A DNA stretch of 39,510 nucleotides. It comes from JAUZRW01 sp034437755 (GTDB taxonomy: Bacteria; Chloroflexota; Anaerolineae; Aggregatilineales; Phototrophicaceae). Numbering within the stretch: position 1 is the first letter of the stretch; each line of letters starts with the position of its first letter. A program made the position numbers and the translations under genes. The notes beneath the pieces were generated by a model. That model was not told the origin of the DNA, made no database searches, and was given only the letters and a program-made list of their open reading frames with translations. The DNA is taken from the NCBI GenBank assembly GCA_034437755.1, contig DAOTTV010000125.1:1-39510 (forward strand). Direction: 5' to 3'. Shown one piece after another: positions 33,607-39,510 of this stretch.

Positions 33607-34677
33607 TTAGGAGATTTCGATGTCACCATGACCGGCGCGCACATGACCGAGCATGTAGACCGCTTCGCCAGCCGCTTGCAAGTCCTCGTAGAGCGCCTCC
33701 GCGTGATCGGGGTCAACAGCCATCAACAAGCCGCCGGATGTCTGCGGATCGTAGAGCAGATACTCTTGCCAGTCGGGACGTGGATTAACGAATGTCACCC
33801 ACTTCTGGAAGAAATTACGGTTGCGGTGCATCCCGCCAGGGAAAATATCAGCTTCGGCATACGTGAAAGTGCCATTGTACCACTGCAACTGATCGAAGTT
33901 GATGTGTAAGCTCGCTTGGCTGAGATGCGCTAATTCGTGCGCGTGACCGATCAGACCGAAGCCAGTGATGTCTGTCATCGCATGGACAACCGGCGTATCA
34001 TGTGCTTCGTTATCGCGCATCGCCATCTCAGCAGAGACACGATTAAGATGGCTCATACCATCAACCGCCGATTGTAAATGCTGGTCATCGACGCGCTGAT
34101 GCTTGAGCGCCGTAGTGATGACACCTGTCCCCAACGCTTTTGTCAATAGCAGGACATCGCCGGGGCGTGCCCCACCCTTAGTAATCATCTTCTGCGGGTG
34201 TACCTCGCCCGTGACAGCTAAGCCATATTTAGGTTCTTTATCGGCAACAGTGTGACCGCCAGCAATGGCAATCCCGGCTGATTTGACTGTTTCCGCGCCC
34301 CCGCGCAGAATATCAGTTAGGACCGACATATCATAGCCATCGGGGAAAGCGACGAGATTGATCGCCATGATTGGCGTGCCACCCATCGCATAAACATCGC
34401 TGAGCGCGTTCGCCGCCGCAATCGCGCCGAATGTGTGGGGATCATCGACCACCGGCGGGAAAAAATCCGCCGTGGAGATAATCGCTCGCTCGGAATCTAA
34501 CTGATAGACACCGGCATCATCAGGCTGATTGAGACCGACAATCAAGTTCGGGTATTCAGTTGGGGTAAACATCCCCTTCAGTGGACGCAGAACCTGCGCC
34601 AAATCGCTCGGATTGAGCTTGGACGCTCAGCCCGCGCAGGCAACCATCGCCGTCAAACGCATCTCTTTATCGGGCAT
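33607..34677 (-). CDS. selD: selenophosphate synthase with selenocysteine (SelD)
   Basis: This 356-residue enzyme makes selenophosphate from selenide and ATP. The true start is the ATG at 34677, reading MPDKEMRLTAMVACAGUASK, where U17 is an in-frame TGA (34629-34627) at the site normally Cys or Sec in SelD, followed by the catalytic K20. Reading past TGA restores a full-length protein with TADFFPPVVDDPHTFG and ALSDVYAMGG. Conventional gene calling would begin about 25 codons later and lose the active site. A stem-loop follows the TGA. Other sel genes are not in the window. Confidence 0.95.
34584..34600 (-). promoter_or_regulatory. candidate bacterial SECIS hairpin in selD
   Basis: Starting 27 bases after the TGA, a 7-bp stem GGCGCAG/CTGCGTC closes a GTT loop. 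Its distance and apical GU fit the bacterial SECIS that SelB binds. It lies inside the coding sequence, as expected. Confidence 0.55.
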
Positions 34678-34683
34678 CGTATC

Positions 34684-34733
34684 TCGCTATAACTGTTATC
34701 ATTGCTTACAATTAGCACATATTATTATAGCGA
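34684..34733. promoter_or_regulatory. inverted repeat around the selD promoter
   Basis: TCGCTATAA (34684-34692) and its exact complement TTATAGCGA (34725-34733) face each other across 32 bases. The minus-strand TATAAT at 34729-34724 is a likely selD -10 box 47 bases before the ATG. The plus arm reads CTATAAC, so the pair may be divergent -10 boxes or an operator. Confidence 0.4.
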
Positions 34734-34774
34734 AATATCAGCGGAGAAATCACCCTTTTCTCGCTCTCATTTTC

Positions 34775-34784
34775 TGCTATACTG
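34775..34784 (+). promoter_or_regulatory. extended -10 of tRNA-Pro
   Basis: TGCTATACTG lies 13 bases before the mature tRNA 5' end. It is the same ten bases as before dinG, tRNA-His and sufC. Confidence 0.55.
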
Positions 34785-34797
34785 TTTTGGCAATGTT

Positions 34798-34872
34798 CGG
34801 GGCGTGGCGCAGCTCGGTTAGCGCGTTTGTCTGGGGGACAAAAGGTCGTCAGTTCAAATCTGGCCGCCCCGA
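34798..34872 (+). tRNA. tRNA-Pro (GGG)
   Basis: A full cloverleaf is visible: acceptor CGGGGCG/CGCCCCG, D stem GCGC/GCGC, anticodon stem TTTGT/ACAAA with loop CTGGGGG (anticodon GGG), T stem GTCAG/CTGGC and loop TTCAAAT. It begins with C1 as tRNA-Pro usually does. A73 is the discriminator. CCA is not encoded. Confidence 0.95.
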
Positions 34873-35318
34873 CTTATATCAAGCAAAAAGCACAGGATAA
34901 TCATTTGTGTATTTTTGATTGAGCCCGCGCATGTGTGCGACATATGAGCTGTCTTTAGTTACATGGCTTCGATCGTTCCCTCGCATGATACAAACCAATT
35001 CCCTTAGTACATCTGCACAATAGATACAAGGCTGATTTTGGTTATTACATTCAATATTTATTATAATGAATATATGCCATGATAAATAATTTTTACCTAC
35101 GGAAACTATAGCAAGCCTATTTCATTTTGTGCTAAGACGCTATCTGTCGTACCCTCATACAAGTATTGTACCGTTTTTCACAAAAGGTAATGGTGACATT
35201 ATTCAATTGTAAGTAAGACAATAGGTATAGTCAATTACGATAAGCTATAGGTATAATCACTTATTGTAGGCTATATGAGTCTTAACATATTGTAACGTAC
35301 AGGAGTTTAAATCATATT
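34873..35318 (+). other. 446-base AT-rich intergenic region before the rhodopsin
   Basis: No supported reading frame is seen. The region is clearly more AT-rich than its neighbours. It holds a TATAAT at 35252-35257 and two near-identical 13-base repeats described separately. AGGAG lies 13 bases before the rhodopsin ATG, unusually far. The length suggests a long leader or regulated promoter region. Confidence 0.5.
35221..35259 (+). promoter_or_regulatory. paired 13-base repeats with -10 box, rhodopsin promoter
   Basis: ATAGGTATAGTCA (35221-35233) and ATAGGTATAATCA (35247-35259) differ at one base and start 26 bases apart, about two and a half helical turns. The second contains TATAAT (35252-35257). 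TAGTCA (35228-35233) could be the -35 box with an 18-base spacer. These may be tandem promoters or an operator pair. Confidence 0.45.
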
Positions 35319-36311
35319 ATGAAACGTCGATCTGTAATGGCGCTTATCGTGGCGGCCGTCGTATTACTGGTGGTAGCCGTCCCGGCCTTCGCCCAGGAGG
35401 GTGTTGTCCAGGACAGTGTAACAGTGAGTACAGAAGCACTCATCAACGCTGAAAATCTCATTGGTGAGATTTCGCCGATGACCTACGACATGGTCGCACA
35501 CACGCTGACCGTCGGCTTCTCGATCATGCTCGCCGCCCTCTTTTACTTCGTGCTGACAATCCGTAATGTCGCCCCGCGTTTCCGCGTCTCGTCGGTGCTA
35601 TCAGTCGTGGTGATGGTTTCAGCATTCCTCATCTTATTTTTCCAATCACAAGCATGGCAAAACAGCTTCGTCTTTAATGCTAGTGCTGGCACCTATCAAT
35701 TAGCGGCAGGCGCTGATGCCTTCTCGAATGGCTTCCGCTATTTGAACTGGCTGATTGATGTGCCGATGTTGCTCTTCCAGATTCTGTTCATCGTGGACAT
35801 CACACAGAATCGTCGCGCTAACCTGCGTAACTGGTTCTGGTTCTCGGGTACGGGTATGATCGTCACCGGTTATATCGGTCAGTTCTACGAGGCACAGGCT
35901 AGTAGCTTCACGTCCCCCTTTTACATCTGGGGTCTCCTCAGCACGCTGTTCTTCATCCACGTCCTCTACCTGATTTATCGCGTCATCCAAGAAGGTAAAG
36001 AAGGCATGCAAGACAACGCGGCAAGCGTATTCGGCACGATTTGGCCACTGTTCTTCGTGAGCTGGATGCTCTATCCCGGTGGTTACCTGATGCCAGTTCT
36101 TCTCAATAGTGAGGGTCTCTTCGGCGCAGGTACAATCACAGAAGCTGGCATTGTCGGTCGTGCGTTGACGTACACGGTCGCTGATGTTGCCTCTAAGGTG
36201 ATTTATGGTGTCATCCTGACGCAGGTCGCGCAAATCCGCAGTGAGAACATGGGTTACGATCCGCAGGTTGGCACGACTGTCGCTGGCACAGCCCCCGCCG
36301 CTGGTGACTAA
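35319..36311 (+). CDS. light-driven sodium-pumping rhodopsin (NDQ type)
   Basis: This 330-residue seven-helix protein binds retinal at K293 in helix G (TVADVASKVIYG, with D289). Helix C reads RYLNWLIDVPMLLFQ with N143, D147 and Q154, the NDQ triad of sodium pumps such as KR2. Residues matching KR2 Y25, H30, S70, D102, R109, E160, R243, D251 and S254 are kept (Y56, H61, S101, D133, R140, E191, R281, D289, S292). L151 suggests green absorption, and G205 leaves the carotenoid window open. Unlike KR2 it starts with a signal peptide (about 1-25, ending AFA-Q). The KR2 gate residues N61 and G263 are S92 and T301. It would export Na+ when lit. No retinal gene is near. Confidence 0.93.
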   Translation: MKRRSVMALIVAAVVLLVVAVPAFAQEGVVQDSVTVSTEALINAENLIGEISPMTYDMVAHTLTVGFSIMLAALFYFVLTIRNVAPRFRVSSVLSVVVMVSAFLILFFQSQAWQNSFVFNASAGTYQLAAGADAFSNGFRYLNWLIDVPMLLFQILFIVDITQNRRANLRNWFWFSGTGMIVTGYIGQFYEAQASSFTSPFYIWGLLSTLFFIHVLYLIYRVIQEGKEGMQDNAASVFGTIWPLFFVSWMLYPGGYLMPVLLNSEGLFGAGTITEAGIVGRALTYTVADVASKVIYGVILTQVAQIRSENMGYDPQVGTTVAGTAPAAGD

Positions 36312-36340
36312 TCATCGCTAGCAGATGCATAAACGCTGTT

Positions 36341-36371
36341 AAGCCGTCCGATAAATTTCGGGTGGCTTTTT
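36341..36371 (+). terminator. intrinsic terminator of the rhodopsin gene
   Basis: An 11-bp stem with two G-T pairs (36341-36351 with 36358-36368) and a six-base loop ends in a T-run (36367-36371). The rhodopsin is therefore a single-gene transcript. A miniature element lies 13 bases further on. Confidence 0.8.
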
Positions 36372-36384
36372 CTCAAGCTATATC

Positions 36385-36523
36385 GGCTCTTTAGGATTTC
36401 GCGTGGTTTTTGTTGCAGGGGCTTTGCCCCCGCACTATCGTTCCTTGACCTTGTTCATTTTGACATTTCCTTTTTGAAAAAAGGGAACAAAAAGAGCTTG
36501 ACCACGCAAGATACGAAAGAACC
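36385..36523 (-). mobile_element. MITE-like element, copy 5
   Basis: This 139-bp non-coding element runs from GGCTCTTTAGGATTTCGCG to the complement of GGTTCTTTCGTATCTTGCG. Inside are the GGGGC/GCCCC and GTTCCC-type modules. The middle two hairpins are reduced to fragments, so it is an internal deletion form. Its flanks (GCTATATC and GTTATCCC) match at only 5 of 8 bases, so the target duplication has decayed or was never exact. It follows the rhodopsin terminator. Confidence 0.75.
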
Positions 36524-36566
36524 GTTATCCCTTTACTGTAAGCAGGCGAGGTTATAGGTATTTACA

Positions 36567-37016
36567 ATGACAACATCAACTCAACCGACAGCTGTCACGG
36601 GACCCGCGAGTATGAATGATATGCCATTCGCGAGCGAGACAAAGACGCTATTTCGCTGTGTTAGCGAGCATGATTTCGACACTTTAGCCGACCTCTGCGA
36701 CGATGATTTCGGCATTATCGATCTCGGTACCGAAGGACAGAGCGTCGTCGTCGAGACACGCGCCGACTGGGAAAACTGGTTTCACAATCTCTTCGCCCAG
36801 CTAGATGCCATGAACGCCCACACCGCCACCGAAATCCAGAAGTATCAGGCGATGAAACAAGGCGACATGGGATATAGCGTGGTCGATTTTTGCCAGACTT
36901 TGACCGTCGGTGGCGAAACAGCGCGCTTTAACTGCGTGACGACGATCATCTGGAAGCGCACCGAAGCCGGTTGGAAAGAATCACGCTGGCATTGCTCGCT
37001 CATCAACCGTGAGTAA
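36567..37016 (+). CDS. NTF2-like (SnoaL/DUF4440-type) protein
   Basis: This 149-residue protein has the cone-shaped NTF2-like pattern: an N-terminal helix pair (about 22-48, TKTLFRCVSEHDFDTLADLC), DDDFGIIDLGTEG, and four beta strands ending WKRTEAGWKESRWHCSLI. These folds often bind small ligands or act as simple enzymes. No catalytic set is recognised. It stands alone between the miniature element and the peptide transporter genes. The first 18 residues are Thr/Pro-rich and probably disordered. Confidence 0.8.
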   Translation: MTTSTQPTAVTGPASMNDMPFASETKTLFRCVSEHDFDTLADLCDDDFGIIDLGTEGQSVVVETRADWENWFHNLFAQLDAMNAHTATEIQKYQAMKQGDMGYSVVDFCQTLTVGGETARFNCVTTIIWKRTEAGWKESRWHCSLINRE

Positions 37017-37397
37017 AATATCCGATCACACCAATCATGCTGACAAACCCCTACTAAGATCGTAAGTGCTGTGATGCGCGTTACGGCGTAGGAGTAGTTG
37101 CCAGCATGGTTGGCATCGCGTCAATTGATCTGCTACGCAACTTGTATTTATGAATAATACATGAAACCCTCACAAAAACGCTCCTATCACTTAATCACAA
37201 CTTAACCGCTTTTACTTTTGGTTATTCTTCACAAAACTTTTTCAGTCCCGATGAAGTTAGCACCATCTTCAAGAAAACTTCATATTTTTTCGTTAGTTTA
37301 GTGTGTAGTCGTGTTAAATCATTTGTGGTATAACATGAGACGCGCTTGGCAAAGCGTAAAGTATTTTTTAAACGCTGTTCGTTAAGGAGCACATTAT
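37017..37397 (+). other. intergenic region before the peptide-binding protein
   Basis: These 381 bases hold no supported gene. The second half is AT-rich. A TATAAC (about 37330-37335) is a possible -10 box. AGCGT/ACGCT arms near 37353-37376 could form a hairpin in the leader. AAGGAG lies 8 bases before the ATG at 37398. TTGCCAG...TTGGCA near 37098-37114 is a small inverted repeat. I recognise no riboswitch. Confidence 0.4.
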
Positions 37398-39305
37398 ATG
37401 AAGCGGTTTAGCAAGTTTTTTATGCTTGGCTTAGCCCTTGCGCTGGTTAGCGCATTGGTTCTGCCCGCTGTCGCCCAGGAAGAAGCACCGGGTGCCGGTC
37501 TAGGTGGCACAGTCGTCGAATCAACCATCGGCGACGATGCTAGCACATTTAACCCCATCTTGAGCAATGACACGGTTTCTAGCCTCGTGATTGCTCGTAT
37601 GTATCCCGACATCATCGGTCTTGATCCAGCAACGCTGGACATCGCCCCCAACGTTGACCAAGCACTGGCAACCGGCTGGGAATACGATGAAACTGGTACC
37701 GTGTTGACCCTGAATCTGCGCGAAGATGCCTTCTGGGCTGATGGCACCCCCATCACTGCCGACGACTATCTTTACGCATTCAACGCCGTCAAATCGGGTC
37801 AAACCAGCTCACCCCGTACCTACGTGATGTATGAACTCGATGACGGCACCGTCACCGAAGGTTTCATCCACGAAGTGGTCGCAGTCGATGATTATACGCT
37901 GGAATTCACCATGGGTCTGCCCGTGCGTGACGACGATGGTAATATCGTGCGTGATGACGAAGGCAACATCGAGCTGGCTGTCGCTTGCGATGCGATTTAC
38001 GACATCAACGATATTTCGGTCGTGCCGGCACACATCTTCGAATCAGAATTCGGCGATGATTACGCCGCAATGGATGCCGATCCTTACTTCGTGCCGCGTG
38101 GTGAAGGCGATATCGCCGCAACCTTCGGCGCATTCACCGATCCCTTCATCGAGTTCGGCGTGCAAATCAGCCTGCTGGCTGACCAGAACTACCCTGACAC
38201 CGATCTCGACTTCGTCAGCCCCGGTGAATGGTTACTGCAAAATGTCGAAAACCAAACGATTGAATACGAACGCTTCCTCGCTGGCGACTTCACCTTCATC
38301 GGTGTAGCCCCGGCGAACCAGAATGAAATGCGCGCCAACCCCGACTTTGAAACCACTGAATGGTCGTCGTTGAGCTACGCTTACATGGGTTATAACCTCG
38401 CTGACCCGACCAACCCGCAACCGAGCGTTGGCGAAGGTGGCGAATTGATCGATCAGGGCAACCACCCGATCTTTGGCGATGTGCGCGTGCGTCAAGCGAT
38501 TGCTTACGCTGTGAATGTCGAAGAAATGATTGGTACGCGCCCCGAAGGCGATAACCCCGCGACTGGTATCCTCGAAGGTAACGGTTACCCGATCGCAACT
38601 AACACCTCGCCCTACAGCAGTACCAATGATGAATTGGAAGAACTGGGCGTTGAGCCATATCCCTACAACCCTGAGTTAGCAATGGAACTGCTGGAAGAAG
38701 CTGGCTGGGTTGACACCGACGACGATGGCGTGCGCGAATGTGACGGTTGTCTCTACGCTGAGCCGGGTTCCGAGCTGGAATTCGAACTGTTGACCAATGC
38801 TGGTAATGTCGCACGCGAATCAATCGGTGAGACCATCCGCGCTCAACTGACCGAAGTTGGCTTCGTCGTTAACTTCCAGGCAATCGAATTCGGCACGCTC
38901 GTTGACGAATTGCTCGGTCAAGAATTTGACGCACTGATCATCGGTTGGAGCCTCGGCGCACCCTTCCTGCCCGGTGGTACGCTGAAGTCCTTCTACGGCA
39001 CCGCCGCTGATCTCCCCGGCTCGGGCTTCAACTATGTTTCCTTCCAGAACGAAGAATTCGATGATCTGGTGGAACGTGCTGACGGCTTGCCCGCGGCAGA
39101 AGATGGTTCGTACGAAGCCTGTGACCCGGCACAACGCGACCTGCTGTATGCCGAAGCACAACAAATCCTGTGGGAAGAACAACCCTATCTGTGGCTGTAC
39201 ACGGGTAACACGATGGTTGCCGCACAAAACAACGTGCAAAACTTCGATCCGTTCCCGAACTTCACCCGCTGGAATCTCGACGCTTGGTATATCGCTGACG
39301 AGTAA
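37398..39305 (+). CDS. peptide/solute-binding protein of ABC transporter
   Basis: This 635-residue protein has a signal peptide (about 1-26, ending AVA-Q) with no lipobox Cys, so it is likely secreted or anchored otherwise. It belongs to solute-binding family 5 (SBP_bac_5: oligopeptide, dipeptide and nickel type). NLREDAFWADGTPITADDYLYAF... is the family signature, followed by VRQAIAYAVNVEEM and EQPYLWLY near the end. An OppB/DppB-like permease begins 128 bases downstream. The ligand is unknown. Codon use and composition look like the neighbours. Confidence 0.94.
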   Translation: MKRFSKFFMLGLALALVSALVLPAVAQEEAPGAGLGGTVVESTIGDDASTFNPILSNDTVSSLVIARMYPDIIGLDPATLDIAPNVDQALATGWEYDETGTVLTLNLREDAFWADGTPITADDYLYAFNAVKSGQTSSPRTYVMYELDDGTVTEGFIHEVVAVDDYTLEFTMGLPVRDDDGNIVRDDEGNIELAVACDAIYDINDISVVPAHIFESEFGDDYAAMDADPYFVPRGEGDIAATFGAFTDPFIEFGVQISLLADQNYPDTDLDFVSPGEWLLQNVENQTIEYERFLAGDFTFIGVAPANQNEMRANPDFETTEWSSLSYAYMGYNLADPTNPQPSVGEGGELIDQGNHPIFGDVRVRQAIAYAVNVEEMIGTRPEGDNPATGILEGNGYPIATNTSPYSSTNDELEELGVEPYPYNPELAMELLEEAGWVDTDDDGVRECDGCLYAEPGSELEFELLTNAGNVARESIGETIRAQLTEVGFVVNFQAIEFGTLVDELLGQEFDALIIGWSLGAPFLPGGTLKSFYGTAADLPGSGFNYVSFQNEEFDDLVERADGLPAAEDGSYEACDPAQRDLLYAEAQQILWEEQPYLWLYTGNTMVAAQNNVQNFDPFPNFTRWNLDAWYIADE

Positions 39306-39334
39306 ATCGCAGTGGGGTAACGAGCCTATCGGTC

Positions 39335-39361
39335 GGGTCGCCGTCGTCATGACGGCGACCC
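39335..39361 (+). terminator. strong hairpin between binding protein and permease
   Basis: An 11-bp perfect stem (39335-39345 with 39351-39361) closes a five-base loop. No T-run follows. Such hairpins after a binding-protein gene often protect its mRNA or partly stop transcription, giving more binding protein than permease. That role is inferred. Confidence 0.55.
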
Positions 39362-39433
39362 AGCCCCCTCCACACAAACAAATAACTCAACACACACTAA
39401 GAAAATGCAATAGTTTGTATAGGTGTATCTCTC

Positions 39434-39510
39434 ATGACCAGGCATATTATCCGTCGCTTTGTTCAAGCGATACCAACGCTGTTTGGCGTTACCCTCATCT
39501 CTTATCTGAT
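39434..39510 (+). CDS. ABC transporter permease, OppB/DppB type (partial)
   Basis: The first 25 codons are in the window and the gene runs off the end. They read MTRHIIRRFVQAIPTLFGVT and then LISYL, the typical start of the first permease subunit of peptide transporters (a basic N-terminus followed by the first membrane helix). Its place after a family-5 binding protein supports this. The second permease and ATPases presumably follow outside the window. Confidence 0.85.
   Translation, partial: MTRHIIRRFVQAIPTLFGVTLISYL

Noticed and set aside
33607..34602. SelD starting at a TTG at 34602
   Set aside because: This start loses the catalytic Sec and Lys. The upstream codons are clearly SelD sequence once TGA is read as selenocysteine.
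34529..34900. 123-codon frame over the selD start and tRNA-Pro
   Set aside because: It crosses a tRNA gene and the selD start and shows no protein signature.
35319..36311. proton-pump, chloride-pump or sensory rhodopsin
   Set aside because: Proton pumps have Asp at the N143 position and chloride pumps have Thr/Asn-x-Gln or TSA patterns. The N-D-Q triad and the KR2-like helices point to a sodium pump.

Overview
The window looks like an ordinary stretch of chromosome from a bacterium of the Chloroflexota, probably an Anaerolineae-type lineage. This placement is an inference from the gene mix: secreted binding proteins with signal peptides ending in A-x-A-Q and no lipobox, a FecR-like membrane protein, a golvesin-type domain, an exonuclease-fused DinG, and a yebC-ruvC-ruvA cluster. 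There is no rRNA gene and no long phylogenetic marker, so a search would be needed to fix the lineage. No prophage, integron, CRISPR array or full-length transposase gene is visible.

Layout. Positions 1-3300 hold a hairpin-rich repeat, a miniature inverted-repeat element, and enolase followed by pyruvate kinase. Positions 3.3-9.5 kb hold a zinc-ribbon membrane protein, radC, a FecR-like protein, the DNA-repair cluster yebC-ruvC-ruvA, thyX and a truncated haemoglobin. Positions 9.6-16.3 kb hold a secreted protein made of two tandem phosphate-binding-like domains, a candidate structured RNA with its own terminator, a DinG helicase with an exonuclease domain, a Cys-rich small protein and a HAD-DinB fusion. 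Positions 16.5-23.2 kb hold a histidine kinase with a degenerate receiver, a polyprenyl diphosphate synthase, the bifunctional NAD(P)HX repair enzyme, three small membrane proteins on the minus strand and an SRPBCC protein. Positions 23.2-31.3 kb hold tRNA-His and the iron-sulfur cluster assembly locus on the minus strand (sufC, sufB, sufD, sufS, sufU, a Rieske ferredoxin, then a phosphodiesterase and a methyltransferase), with a SufT-like gene diverging from it. Positions 31.4-39.5 kb hold a multidomain cell-wall hydrolase, a selenocysteine-containing SelD, tRNA-Pro, a microbial rhodopsin, an NTF2-like protein and the start of a peptide ABC transporter operon.

The most striking gene is the rhodopsin at 35319-36311. 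Its helix C carries the NDQ triad (N143, D147, Q154) of light-driven sodium pumps, and most residues known to matter in the marine-flavobacterial pump KR2 are kept. It also has a cleavable-looking signal peptide and altered cytoplasmic-gate residues. A sodium pump in this phylum would link light to a sodium gradient. No retinal or carotenoid gene lies in the window apart from the polyprenyl synthase 17 kb away.

The second theme is a family of small non-coding elements. Five copies (257-441, 4053-4197, 17692-17875, 26931-26956, 36385-36523) share about 24-bp imperfect terminal inverted repeats. Three are bounded by exact 8-bp target duplications and one by a 7-of-8 match. Inside them are interchangeable hairpin modules. 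One copy is reduced to its two tips. SelD is also worth attention: its true start lies upstream of an in-frame UGA, so conventional gene calling truncates it.
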